Source of the DNA: Variovorax sp. YR752
Lineage (GTDB): Bacteria > Pseudomonadota > Gammaproteobacteria > Burkholderiales > Burkholderiaceae_C
DNA: 43,082 nucleotides
Assembly: GCA_945860785.1 (NCBI GenBank)
Contig: CAMATD010000012.1
Coordinates: forward strand, 1-43,082
Direction: 5' to 3'
Positions 12,001 through 22,606 of this stretch are shown piece after piece (position 1 is the stretch's first letter; each line of letters opens with the position of its first letter). Position numbers and translations under genes: made by a program. The notes beneath the pieces are model-generated. The model was not told where the DNA came from. It searched no databases and saw only the letters and a list, made by a program, of their open reading frames with translations.

Positions 12001-15000
12001 CCGCCAGGCCGGCCGCGAGGTCGCTGCCGGTCGCGGCAGTCTTCGCGCCGTCGGTGAACCGGTAGACGGGCATCCGGACATCCAGCCGCGCGTTGTCGGC
12101 CACGATCACGCCCAGGTGGCCGTTGAGGTCGTACCGCGCAAAGCCCGATTGCAGGACAGCGGTATCGACCGCGGTGTTGGACCGGGTGGCCACGTCCTGC
12201 CTGAAGACGGAACCGGCGGCCACCTGGGTGCCGCTCGCGAGCGTGAAGTCCACGGGCGCCGCCTGGCCGGCGGCGACCGTCACGAACTGAGGGTTGACGG
12301 GAATCCCGTCCGGAAAAACATTCGCGGGCACCACGTAGCCCAACGGGAACATCTTGACGGTAAAGGGCACGATTCCGACCAGCGTGGACCCTGCCGGCAA
12401 GGTCTCGATGACCGCCCCGTCCCCTGCCCGGCCCACGGTGATGTTGCGTGTCGTGCCATTGACGATGACCTGCAGGATGTAGGAGCTGCCAGCGCCCCCG
12501 AAGGCTTCTGGAGGCATCCAGTCGGCCGCGAGGACAACGTTGTACGCCGGATCGCCGGCCACAAGAAGAGGCACGGCCCCCACGGCCTCGCCGGGCCGCG
12601 CCCGCGTGCGTTCGTAGGTGTAGTCCACCGGAAGGAGATCCCCGGTCCGGACCTGGTAGTCCTGCAGGAGGATCAGGTCAAATGGCGCCCTCTCGCCCGC
12701 ATTCAGCACGTCGCCCGTGCTGCGCACCTGGCCACCGATCACGATGCCCCCGCCCGATATCAGCTTGAGCGTGCCGCCGCCGTTCACGCCGTAGCCGCGG
12801 ATGTCGCCGTCGACCGTGAGCAGGCCGTGCGTGGTCGATTGCCCGGGCGACATGTCCGCGCCCAGCGTCACGTCACCGCCGCGCCCGCCGCGCGTCTTGC
12901 CGTTGACCAACACCGCGCCGCCCGAGGACACGTCGATCGAGGTGCCGGCGGTGAGCGTCACCGCTCCCGCGCTGCGGATGTCGACGCTGCCGCCGTCGAG
13001 GTACGGCAGGCCGAGGCCATTGCCCGGATCGAGCTGCAGGTTGGTCCACAGTCCGCGCGCATCGAGCTTCGCGTCCTTGGCGACGACGACTTCGCCGGGG
13101 TTCTCGACGGTCGGCGTCGGCAGCAGCCTCGGCGTGAGGCCCGCGCGCATCAGCGGTGTCGCCATGTTGCCCAGGACGATGGCGCCGCCGCGCGCGGTGA
13201 GGTCCGCATTCACGGCGACCTTGGTGGCGAAGAGTTCGATGCTGCCGCCCGGCGACACGGCCAGGCCGTCATCGACCGTCACGCTCTCGTTCGCCACGGC
13301 GGTGATCGCGCCGAGCCCGAAGCCGCTCAGGCGTTTGCTGCTCAAGTACAGCGTGTTCCTGCGCTCGTCGGGCAAGGCGGTCTCGGGCGAGAGCCCCGCG
13401 CCGAGTTCCGGCTGCGCGTCGTCGAACACGATGCGCTGGAACGTGGGTGCGAGCGCACGGAAGGCGCCCACCGGCCCCTGCCCGGGATCGGTGTTGTAGC
13501 CGGTCGTGTAGCTGCCGAGCACCAGTTGCGCGGCCTGAGCCGCCGTGTTGTGCGACTGGGCATAGCCGTCGAGCGCGGCGTCGCCCTTCACCGTCTGGCG
13601 CGGTCCCTGGTACGCGGTGGCGGTGATGTCGCCTTCCAGCACCGCCGCGCCGGTCGCCACCACCAGCCGCCCCGCGTCGCGGCCTACCGTGTAGCCGTTT
13701 TCGAGCCGGCTCTGCGGCCCGATCAGCGGGTTGTAGAAGTAGCCGGTGGTCTTGTCGCCCCAGCGCTTGTGTTCGTCCTCGAAGCCCTTGTAGAGGCCGG
13801 TATACGAGATGTTGGCCGGTGCGTTCGACACCTCGTAGAGCCGCCCGTCGGCGCCCTTGAGCCAGCTCTGGCGGATCGCGCCGGTCTGCACGTCGATCGT
13901 GCCGCCCGAGAGGTTGATGTTCGAGCCCACCTGCGTGACCAGCTCGCCACTGCCGAAGATGACGCTGCCGCCCGAGACGATCTCGATGCGCGAGAGGTCC
14001 TGCCGGTCGTCCAGCAGCGAGAGGTTGTCGAACACGCCGGTCGCGGTGCGCAGGCTGTTCTGCTTTCCCGATTCGGCGATCGCGGCGTCGCGCTGGCTGT
14101 CGAGCGCGGTGCGGCCGTTCTTGTCGTCCAGCAGCACCGCATTCAATGCGCGCTGCGTGACCGTCACGCTGCCGAGCTTGTCGCTCGCCAAGTTGAGCAG
14201 GTGGATGGTGCCGCGCGTGTCCACCGTGGTGGTGGCGAGCGCCACGCCGTCCTGCACCACCTTGCAGCCGGCCAGCGTGATGTCGCCTTCGGGCGCCAGC
14301 AACAGGCCGGTGTTGACCACGTGCCCCGCCATGCTGTCGGCATTGAACTGCGGGGACACCTCGTTGCCGCGCGTGGTGGAAGCCTGGTTGGCCGCCGTGC
14401 CCTGGCCGGGCCGCACGATGAAGAAATCACCCGCGGCCAGTTGTGCCTGCCCACGCGGCGTGGTGATGGTGCCCGCGTTGCTCACCTCCTGGCCCATCAG
14501 CAGCACGTAGCCGCCGCCCTGCTTGACCGAGGTCGGCGTGCGCGTCGTGATCTGCGCGCCCGCCTCCACCCGCACGGCGCCCCCCGCGTCGGTGAAGCTC
14601 GGCGCGTAGCTGTCGGCGGTCTTCGCGCTCTGGATGCCGTTGGCCTTGAACTGCTCGTCGCTGATGCGCGCGGCCGCCGCCACCAGGTTGCGCGTGTCGG
14701 TCTGGCTGCTGCCGCTGAAGACGATGCCGTTGCGGTTGGCGATGAGCACCGTGCCGTTCGCCTTGATCTGCCCCTGGATCTGCGAAGGCCGCGCCTGCGG
14801 ATCGTTCACGCGGTTGAGCGCCGCCCAGTCGGCCTGCTGCCTGAACTCCACCGTCGTGTTGCGCCCGACGTTGAAGGTCTCCCAGTTCAGGATGGCCCGG
14901 TCGCCGGTTTGCTGGATCGCCACGTTCGTTCGGCCATCGGCCTGCTGCGATTGAACGGGCGCGTTGGCGTTTTGCCAGCCGGCGGTGAGGCTGTTGGTGT

Positions 15001-15433
15001 CGACCCGCAGACCGCCTTCGGTCAGACCGTCGGGAACGGACGAAGGATTCTTCAGCGCCGCCTCGCGCGCCGCCGCCTGCGCGGCCTGTTGTGCCGCGAT
15101 GGCCTGCGCGGCCAGGTTCAGGTTGCTGATCGAGCGCTGGAGCTGCTCGTTGGCCTGCTGTTGCTGCTACGACGGGCTCGTGAGGCTCGATGCCGGCATG
15201 CCGTTCGGCAGACGGCCGGTCTGTGCGGCGCCGGCCTGCGCCGCGCCCTTGTTGGCAAACCATGCGGGGCTGAAGGCCTGGGCCGCATGCGCCGGCCCCA
15301 GGGCGCCGAGCGCCGCAAGCGCCACGGCGACCGCGCGCGCGAGCGGCGTCAATCGAAGATCGCTGCCGGCAGCGGACGCGTGAGGTTCCGCCGCGGATCG
15401 GCGCGAACGGGTGGTGTGCGGATTCAAGACCAT
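3003..15433 (-). pseudogene. Giant filamentous haemagglutinin family protein with DUF3739-type C-terminus (interrupted)
   Basis: Reconstructed, this is a surface adhesin of about 4,140 residues. A long signal peptide (ATG 15433, basic region, ALAALGALGPAHA) is followed by a Q-rich segment. From residue ~170 comes the haemagglutination-activity (TPS) domain: AILNWETFNVG, ALNRV and ANGTVLIANRNGIVFSG. The body is beta-helical, rich in G-x-L-x-L and V-D-G repeats. The last ~300 residues (GDVDLIAPLGTIDAGEAGIR, SVFTVRVLDFG) match the DUF3739 type. The reading is broken by TAG at 15167-15169 and by frame changes near 10575 (one extra T), 7610 (in a CG repeat), 6722 and 5794 (G run one short). No TpsB partner is nearby; the gene sits inside a T2SS cluster. 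It starts 10 bases before the DUF4880 gene ends. The type label reflects the breaks, some of which may be sequencing errors. Confidence 0.85.
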
Positions 15434-15798
15434 GAGTGCCTGGGGCGCAATTGCGAGGAAGAAGATGGGTCCGGCGCAGCGCCCGGTGCGGCGCTGCGAT
15501 GGGGGAATCGGATGTCGCCGGTCGCGCTGGCGATCCGTGGCCGGGGTGCCGCGCCGCGGCGGTGTTGCGTCGGGAAAAGCTCGCGCGCCGCCGGCAGCAG
15601 CAGCGCCCACAACGCCATCGCCTCGCGCCATGCCCGGGCATGCGCCGCGCTGCGTGCGCACCAGATCGCCAGCGCGCGAACTTCCCTGTCGCTTGCGCGC
15701 AGGCGGTTCAGGCGCACGATCCAGTCCAGCGCTTCGCCCAGGCAGGCGTCGTCGCTGCGTGCGTCGCGTGGTCGTTCGTCGTGAGGCATCGCATCCAT
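15424..15798 (-). CDS. Free DUF4880 (FecR N-terminal) domain protein
   Basis: This 124-residue protein consists of the cytoplasmic FecR N-terminal domain only: EALDWIVRLNRLRASDREVR, CARSAAHARAWREAMALWALL. A proline- and serine-rich tail follows, with no membrane helix and no periplasmic domain. In FecR proteins this domain contacts the sigma factor. A free copy could act as a soluble sigma activator or anti-sigma factor for one of the two ECF sigma factors here, which is inference. It lies 47 bases after fecR and overlaps the adhesin start by 10 bases, so it is probably translated together with it. A second ATG at 15789 is equally possible. It could also be a decayed fecR paralogue. Confidence 0.65.
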   Translation of the reverse strand: MDAMPHDERPRDARSDDACLGEALDWIVRLNRLRASDREVRALAIWCARSAAHARAWREAMALWALLLPAARELFPTQHRRGAAPRPRIASATGDIRFPHRSAAPGAAPDPSSSSQLRPRHSWS

Positions 15799-15845
15799 AC
15801 CTCCATGACGAGCCTGCGCGGCGCAACCCGTAAATTAATTTCGCA

Positions 15846-16844
15846 TCAACTCAGCACCACGATGCCGCCCGGCAGGCTGCGCATGCGCGCGCCGTAGAGT
15901 GCGCGAATCATCACGGGCGCGTTGTCGATGCTGCGCAGGTTCAACTGCATCCTCACCAGCGTGCGACCCAGCTCTTCGTTGCGCAGCAAGACCTTGCCGG
16001 GCCGGTAGCGGTTGATCTCGTCGATCACCTCCGCGAGCGGCATGCGGTCGAACGACAGCATGCCCGTTCGCCACGTGCTCACGCTGGCCTCGTCCGCGCG
16101 CACGACCTCCTGCAAGCCGGCCTTGTCGTAAGTCACCTGCCGACCTGCTTCGAGCGAGCGCTGCTCGCCGTTCACCGACACCGTCACCCGGCCGTCGAGG
16201 CAGGTCACGCAGACCTGCGGGCCGGTGTGACGGATCTTGAAGCGCGCGGCGCGCGCCACGAGGCGGCCGCCGCCGGTCTCCACGAGGAAATCGCCCGCGC
16301 CGTTCGCCACGATCTCGGCCTCCCCCGCCACCAGCACCACGCCGCGAGGGCTCGCGTCGGCGCCGATGCGGTTGATGAGCGTCTGCGTGTTCATGCGCAC
16401 GCTGATGCCCTGCGCCCGCGCCACCTGACGTTGCTCGCCGGTGGCGGTGCGGTAGTCCGCCGTGAGCTCGCCGACCGAGGGCCACAGGCCGAGCGGCGGA
16501 TCGACCGCCATCACGCCCGCCGCCACCGAGGCCGCGACCGCGCCACCGAGAAACGCGCGGCGCCCTGGCGACTGCAAGGCCAGGGCCGCGGCAAGGCCGC
16601 GCAGCGAGAACGCGCCGGCGCGCGATGCCTGGCGCACGGCCTCCTCGGCCAGCAGCGGATCGAGCGCGGACCACGTCTGCATCACCTCGCGCCAGGCCTG
16701 TGCATGCGCCGTGCTGTGGGTCGCCCATTCGCGGAACGCATCGGCGTCGGCGCGGGTGGCTCGGCCCGAATGCAGGCGCACCCACCAGGCCTCGGCCTGG
16801 CGTTGCAGCAGGGATTCGGGATCGGGGGAAGACATGGCGCTCAT
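15846..16844 (-). CDS. fecR: FecR-type transmembrane sigma regulator
   Basis: This 332-residue protein has an N-terminal DUF4880 domain (QAEAWWVRLHSGRATRADADAF), a central membrane helix (RRAFLGGAVAASVAAGVMAV, about residues 95-115), a periplasmic FecR domain (YRTATGEQRQV through RQVTYDKAG), and a C-terminal STN-like segment (MPLAEVIDEINRYRPGKV). In the known system FecR receives a signal from a periplasmic STN domain and activates its FecI partner in the cytoplasm. Its ATG overlaps the fecI stop as TGATG, so the two are translationally coupled. The usual outer-membrane signal receptor is missing; the STN protein encoded just upstream is the likely input. Intact and normal in length. Confidence 0.9.
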   Translation of the reverse strand: MSAMSSPDPESLLQRQAEAWWVRLHSGRATRADADAFREWATHSTAHAQAWREVMQTWSALDPLLAEEAVRQASRAGAFSLRGLAAALALQSPGRRAFLGGAVAASVAAGVMAVDPPLGLWPSVGELTADYRTATGEQRQVARAQGISVRMNTQTLINRIGADASPRGVVLVAGEAEIVANGAGDFLVETGGGRLVARAARFKIRHTGPQVCVTCLDGRVTVSVNGEQRSLEAGRQVTYDKAGLQEVVRADEASVSTWRTGMLSFDRMPLAEVIDEINRYRPGKVLLRNEELGRTLVRMQLNLRSIDNAPVMIRALYGARMRSLPGGIVVLS

Positions 16845-17413
16845 CAGTATTTTCTCGGACCGGCAAAGTGACCACGCTGCGCGGCCTCCACATCCGGCAA
16901 ATGCTTCTTGCAGAACTCCAGCGCGGCGCGCAGCTCTTTCTCGACCGTGCTCAGCGACACATCGAAGCGCTGTGCGATCTCGTCGTTGAGCTGGCCCTCG
17001 ACGCGCGCCGCCACCAGGATGGCACGGCGCCGCGCCGGCATGCGCCCCAGCACCTGGCTCAATGCCCGCACGTCGCTGCGCGCACTGGCGATGCGCTCGG
17101 GGTCGCTCACCTCGTCCACGATGTGCACCAGTTCATCGATCTCGCCGTGCACCAGCAGCACGTTGTTCTGCCGGTGCTGGTCGGTCGCGATGTTCGCTGC
17201 CATGCGCAGCAGGTAGGCGTCGGCATTGTTCACCGTGCCGCCATCGCTTGCAGTGGAACTGGTGGAGCTCGTCGTGGAAAGCCGCAGCCATGTTTCCTGC
17301 ATCGCATCGGCCGCGTCGTCGCGCGAACCGACGATGCGCTCGAGCTTGCTGCGCAGCTCGACGTAGCGCGCGACCATGCGCGCGCGCAGCGTGGACGACA
17401 TGCCTTCGTTCAT
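16844..17413 (-). CDS. fecI: FecI-type ECF sigma factor
   Basis: This 189-residue sigma factor has region 2 (YVELRSKLERIVGSRDDAAD, AMQETWLRL, DAYLLRMAANIATDQHR) and region 4 (ALSQVLGRMPARRRAILVAA, DEIAQRFDVSLSTVEKELR). A serine/threonine-rich linker lies inside region 2. The start ATG at 17413 overlaps the stop of the STN gene as ATGA; a second ATG at 17401 is possible. The gene is coupled on the other side to fecR (TGATG). It probably transcribes the adhesin and perhaps T2SS genes; I could not identify a matching promoter by eye, so this target is inference. Confidence 0.9.
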   Translation of the reverse strand: MNEGMSSTLRARMVARYVELRSKLERIVGSRDDAADAMQETWLRLSTTSSTSSTASDGGTVNNADAYLLRMAANIATDQHRQNNVLLVHGEIDELVHIVDEVSDPERIASARSDVRALSQVLGRMPARRRAILVAARVEGQLNDEIAQRFDVSLSTVEKELRAALEFCKKHLPDVEAAQRGHFAGPRKY

Positions 17414-18180
17414 TGCATGCGCTTGTTCGTGTCGGCGTTCGCCGACTCGCAATCGGACCACGCGCCCGGCCCTTCCGGCAGCATCAGGATGACCAGCGGC
17501 TGCGGCAGCGAAGGCGGCGGCGGGCTCCCGACGGACAGGCCGCGCAGCCGGATCTGTATGGCGGCATCGCGGTCGGAGACGCCGGTCGTGCTCAGCAGCC
17601 GAAAACGATCCACCACGCCGCGCGCATCCACGTGCAATTGCAGCGCGAGGCGGTAGCTGCCCGGACGCGTCTGCGTCGAGGCGCACAAGGTGCCGTTCAA
17701 GGCCCGCTGGACCTGGGCGGCGTAGGACTGATGCAAGACTTCCCCTTCTTTGAACCCCGACTCCTCCATGCCCTCGGCATCGGCCGATGGCGACAGCACC
17801 GTGCCACCGGCCGTGCGCGATGCACGGATCACCACCGACGTCGCGCTCGCATGGCGCGCCTCCAATCCCGTGCCGACGAGCATGGCCTCCAGAGGCTCCA
17901 TGGCGGTGAACGTGCCGCGCACCGTTCCCGAAAGGCGTTGCGCATGAACGCCGTCGATCAATACGTCCAGCCCCGTCGCCTTGCTGTAGGCGGCGATGGC
18001 ATCGCCCAGGCGCTGTGGCGCGATGTCGAACTCCATGCGCGTGGCGGGCGCCGATGCCACTTCCGCTTGCTGTGCGCTCGCGGTGCACGCGATGAACGAC
18101 ATGGCCGCTCCAGCAAGACACCATGCCAGTGCCACGACACTGACCGATGCCGAATTCACTCTCATACCGGGTAGGCGCAC
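17410..18180 (-). CDS. Periplasmic sensor with STN domain and TonB-like C-terminal domain
   Basis: This 256-residue exported protein has a signal peptide (ALAWCLAGAAMSFIACTASAQ) and an STN domain, the short N-domain of secretins and TonB-dependent receptors (MEFDIAPQRLGDAIAAYSKA, GLDVLIDGVHAQRLSGTV, about residues 48-105). The C-terminal half resembles a TonB C-terminal fold (YRLALQLHVDARGVVDRFRL, RDAAIQIRLRGL). No barrel and no membrane anchor is visible. It stands first in an overlapping unit STN-fecI-fecR, where FecA-type systems have a receptor-borne STN. It therefore probably passes a periplasmic signal to FecR. GTG 18180 has AGGAG only three bases upstream; ATG 18165 is an alternative start. 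Confidence 0.8.
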   Translation of the reverse strand: MRLPGMRVNSASVSVVALAWCLAGAAMSFIACTASAQQAEVASAPATRMEFDIAPQRLGDAIAAYSKATGLDVLIDGVHAQRLSGTVRGTFTAMEPLEAMLVGTGLEARHASATSVVIRASRTAGGTVLSPSADAEGMEESGFKEGEVLHQSYAAQVQRALNGTLCASTQTRPGSYRLALQLHVDARGVVDRFRLLSTTGVSDRDAAIQIRLRGLSVGSPPPPSLPQPLVILMLPEGPGAWSDCESANADTNKRMQ

Positions 18181-18236
18181 ACGCTCCTGAGTTGCCGCGT
18201 TCGCCGACCGAAACGCAGGGCACGTCGGCGACCCCG

Positions 18237-18272
18237 GGTGACGTTAGCTTTGGGCGGTGACGTTCACGTGAC
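18237..18272. promoter_or_regulatory. Candidate operator upstream of the STN-fecI-fecR unit
   Basis: GGTGACGTT occurs twice as a direct repeat (18237-18245 and 18256-18264), 19 bases apart start to start, and the second copy runs into the perfect palindrome TCACGTGA (18264-18271). A further inverted repeat, TCGCCGAC and GTCGGCGA (18201-18208 and 18224-18231), lies between this and the start codon and could form a leader hairpin. The whole 257-base gap between the PstS-like gene and the STN gene otherwise shows no feature I can support. The binding protein is unknown. Confidence 0.3.
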
Positions 18273-18437
18273 ATTGGAAAACCAGGTTCGGTCATCGCAT
18301 TTCCATGGTCGATCGCGCGGACACGAGAAAGCCCCGAGGTCCGGACCACGCTTGCGCGCAGCAGATCCCTCGAGGCGAGTCCTCAGCCGGCAGCACCTGC
18401 TGCAACGGCCGCGGCAAGACACGCGATCAGACGGTGA

Positions 18438-19719
18438 TCAGTTGGTCACCGGACGGCCGATGCCGTTGCAGACGTTGGTGTTACCGATGGCTTGGGCACT
18501 GGTCGAGGTCAGGCACGTCGAGATGATGGTGGACCTCCAGTTGGCCGTGCCACCGGTGCCGTCAGGCAGCGTGACGAAGCCGTGCGTGCCGATCAGCGCG
18601 CTCGGTGCGAGCAGGCGGGTCAGGAACGAGCGAACCTTGGTGGTGATCGCCGGATCCTTGTAGCACTGGTTCACCAGCAGGTTGGTGGTGCCGAAGATCG
18701 GATAGCTGGCACCGGTACCGGTGACGGGCGGCTTCACATAGGCCGGAACCCAGGCGAGCGGATCGGTCGACGCACCGCCCAGGGGCAGCGTCTGGCTGCC
18801 GAGCGCCGTCTTGATCGAAGCGGCAACCGGCGCGAAGCCATTGACCGTCGCGACCTTCGTGGCGTTGGTCGGGTTGTAGGCCGAATCCGGGCTCAGGTAG
18901 CCGATGCGGCCAGCCACGCCGAACGAGCCCGTCATGCCACCGATTGCCATCGGTGAATGTCCAGATGGCGTCGGTCGCTGCGTCAGGCGGAGAGGTCGAC
19001 AGCCGGGGCTGTGGCGTGCCAGCCGGAAGGGCGCCGGCAACCACCATGCGGAAGTTGTTGGAAAAGACGAAGCCGCTGCCCGGGCAGGCGGCGAGGAGGT
19101 AACGGGCCAGCAGCTCGGTGGTGCCGCTGGTTTCGTTGCGATAGACCACCTGGATGGGCGTGGTGTCGGTGGTGCCGAGCAGTTCACCCCAGGTGCGGCC
19201 ACCCACGGACTTGGAGAAGACGGCGCACATCTTGGCGTCCGGCAGGTTCAGGCTGGTGATGGCGCTGGTGGTGGAGCTCTTGTAGGGAATCAACACCGCG
19301 GCACCGACGGCCGGGATCTAGATCAGCGGGCCCCAGGCAGCTGCGCCCGTCACCGGAACGCCGGGCGCCGATTCGACGTGAGCCAACTTGTAGGCGTCGC
19401 GTTCGGCGGCGGTCAGGGCGGAATCGCTGCCGGCGAAATGCACGGACTCGGTCGCGGTCTAGGCGGGCGTGCCGGCCACCGATTCGTTCTTGAAGCCGGT
19501 TGCGTTGTTGCTGAGGAATGCCGACTTGCCAGCGCCGCTGCCGGTGCCGGTGTAGCTGTAGTTGGTTTGGCCGATGCCGCTCGGCAGGAGGGCGTCGTAC
19601 AGCGGCTCGGGCAGCGTCGCACCGCCGCCACGCGCGATCTGGGCCGACGCAACACCTGCACCCAGCAGGCAAGCCACCGTCACGGCCGACAGTGCGGCCG
19701 TCTTGAACATTGCATTCAT
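18438..19719 (-). pseudogene. PstS-like secreted phosphate-binding-fold protein (two in-frame TAGs, one frameshift)
   Basis: Reconstructed length is about 427 residues. It has a signal peptide (MFKTAALSAVTVACLLGAG to ASA), then GGGATLPEPLYDALLPSGIG, SGAGKSAFLSN, VHFAGSDSALT and VVYRNETSGTTELLARYL, the pattern of PstS-like periplasmic binding proteins. The C-terminal part (AYNPTNATKVATVNGFAPVA, ending GIGRPVTN) belongs to the same fold. TAG codons at about 19460 and 19319 each stand where CAG would restore the frame. A frame change near 18945 lies in a perfect 7-bp hairpin. No pstCAB follows, and the T2SS surrounds it, so a secreted T2SS substrate comparable to the DING/LapA-type proteins of the Hxc system is a reasonable inference. 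A good Shine-Dalgarno sequence (AAAGGAG) precedes the ATG. Confidence 0.75.
18938..18955. repeat. Perfect hairpin at the frameshift of the PstS-like gene
   Basis: CACCGAT (18938-18944) and ATCGGTG (18949-18955) are exact inverted copies around a four-base loop, TGCC. The reading frame of the PstS-like gene changes by one base within this element, between WTFTDG and GGMTGSFGVAG. Confidence 0.6.
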
Positions 19720-19858
19720 GGAAACTCCTTTGAATGGACCAAAAATAAAAATGAACTACCGAAGACGCGGCGTTCGTTCGACCGCCTGTCTTTTCTCTGC
19801 CTCTGTCACCCTTCTCGGCGACGTTTTGATCTTGCTTTTCGCAGGTGACAGGGGGCCG

Positions 19859-19894
19859 AAAAAACCTCGGGAACACAGCCGCAAAAGCTCCCGA
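19859..19894 (-). terminator. Rho-independent terminator after gspF
   Basis: On the minus strand, TCGGGA pairs with TCCCGA (19889-19894 with 19867-19872), with an inner AGC/GCT pair, followed by GG and six T (19859-19864). It lies about 40 bases after the gspF stop and ahead of the PstS-like gene. It would end the gspG-F transcript and separate it from the PstS-like gene, which has its own Shine-Dalgarno sequence. Confidence 0.6.
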
Positions 19895-19931
19895 ACTCGT
19901 GACTGTTTTCGCGGTGCATGCTCCCGAACAT

Positions 19932-21161
19932 TCAGCGCACCATCTGGTTGATTTCCATGATCGGCATGAGCACCGCCAACACGATCACCATCACCACGCC
20001 TCCCATGCCGACGATCATCAAAGGCTCGAGCACGGTGGTCAGGCGCATCGCGCGGCGTTCGAGATCTCGGGAGAGGTTCTGCGTCGCACGCTCGAACATG
20101 GCCGCGAGCGCGCCCGTCTTCTCGCCGCTGGCCACCAGGTGCACGAGGTTCGACGGAAAAATCTTTTGCGCTTTCAGTGCGGCCGCGAGCGGCGTGCCCT
20201 CTTTCACGCGGCCCGTAGTCTCGAGCACGCAGCGCTTGATCCATTCGTTTCCAAGCGTCTGTCGCGCGGCCTCCAATGCGCGCAACAGTGGCACGCCGGC
20301 GTCCATCAAGATCGACAGCGTGGAAGCGAACCGCGCCGTGTCCACGCCGAGCGCGTAGCGCCCCACCATCGGCATGCGCCCCACCATCGGCATGCGCAGC
20401 ACCATCGCATGCCAGCGCAGACGCCGGCCCGCGTCGCGCAGCGAGGCGCGCCCCATCGCCCATGTGCCCACGATCAGGCCCGCGGTGAGCCAGCCCCATT
20501 CACGAACGAAAGCACTCGCAGCCAGCATGGCCCGCGTGATCGCGGGCAGCTCCTGCCGCGCCTGCGCGAAAGCACCGATGACCTGCGGCACCACGTAGCC
20601 CAGCAGAAAGACCACGATGCACAGCGACACGAAGCCGACGATGGCCGGATAGATGAAGGCGGTGAGCACCTTGCTGCGCAGGTTGTCGCGGTTCTCCAGG
20701 TAGTCGGCCAGCCGCTCCATCACCATCACGCGCGCGAGATCGCCCGAGTCTTCGCCCGCGCTCACGAGCGCGCGGTAGATCTGCGGAAAGTCGCGCGGCC
20801 GCTCGCCCAGTGCATCGGCCAGCCGCATGCCGGCGCGCACGCCATCGCACACCGCGCTCAATGCATCGGCCACGTGCTTGCGCTCGGCCTGTTCGATGGT
20901 GGCGACCAGCGCGGCTTCCAGCGTCAGCCGGGCGCCCAGCAGGCTTGCGAGCTCGCGCGTGGCCCAGCACAGGTCGGACGCGCCGAGCTTCGGACTCAGC
21001 CAGGCCAGCGCGCCGCCGCTCGCGGCCTTCTCACGGATGTCGAGCGGCGTGAGCCCGCGCTCGCGCAGTTGCGTGCGCACCGATCGCGCGGATTCGCCCT
21101 CGGCGGTGCCGCGCTGGATTTCGCCGGCGCCGTTCGTGGCCTCGAACTCGAAGCGTGCCAT
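19932..21161 (-). CDS. gspF: Type II secretion inner-membrane platform protein GspF
   Basis: This 409-residue protein has two GspF/PilC-type domains (ATRELASLLGARLTLEAALV and DTARFASTLSILMDAGVPLL) and three membrane segments (around KVLTAFIYPAIVGFVSLCIV, WGWLTAGLIVGTWAMG, and the C-terminal PLMIVGMGGVVMVIVLAVLM). GspF is the platform around which the GspE ATPase acts. Start ATG 21161 has a strong AGGAGG, 14 bases after gspE. A perfect 18-bp tandem duplication (20359-20394) gives two copies of RMPMVG at the end of the central loop; other GspF proteins normally have one such LPxxG segment before the ARFA motif. The insertion is in frame and the protein is otherwise complete. Confidence 0.95.
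   Translation of the reverse strand: MARFEFEATNGAGEIQRGTAEGESARSVRTQLRERGLTPLDIREKAASGGALAWLSPKLGASDLCWATRELASLLGARLTLEAALVATIEQAERKHVADALSAVCDGVRAGMRLADALGERPRDFPQIYRALVSAGEDSGDLARVMVMERLADYLENRDNLRSKVLTAFIYPAIVGFVSLCIVVFLLGYVVPQVIGAFAQARQELPAITRAMLAASAFVREWGWLTAGLIVGTWAMGRASLRDAGRRLRWHAMVLRMPMVGRMPMVGRYALGVDTARFASTLSILMDAGVPLLRALEAARQTLGNEWIKRCVLETTGRVKEGTPLAAALKAQKIFPSNLVHLVASGEKTGALAAMFERATQNLSRDLERRAMRLTTVLEPLMIVGMGGVVMVIVLAVLMPIMEINQMVR
20359..20394. repeat. 18-bp tandem duplication inside gspF
   Basis: CGCCCCACCATCGGCATG occurs twice back to back (20359-20376, 20377-20394). It adds six residues (RMPMVG) in frame just before the second GspF domain. A related, imperfect third unit follows. 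Confidence 0.85.
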
Positions 21162-21175
21162 CTCGCGCCTCCTTC

Positions 21176-22602
<1,427 letters not shown>

Positions 22603-22606
<4 letters not shown>

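Noticed and set aside
11417..15784. Plus-strand open frame of over 1,400 codons antisense to the adhesin gene
   Set aside because: It has the Arg/His/Ala-rich composition of a GC-rich shadow frame and no domain. The opposite strand has clear adhesin domains.
1902..19462. TAG read as glutamine (stop recoding)
   Set aside because: gspH, gspC and gspG end with TAG at proper family ends, so TAG is used as a normal stop here. Only some interrupted genes carry internal TAG.
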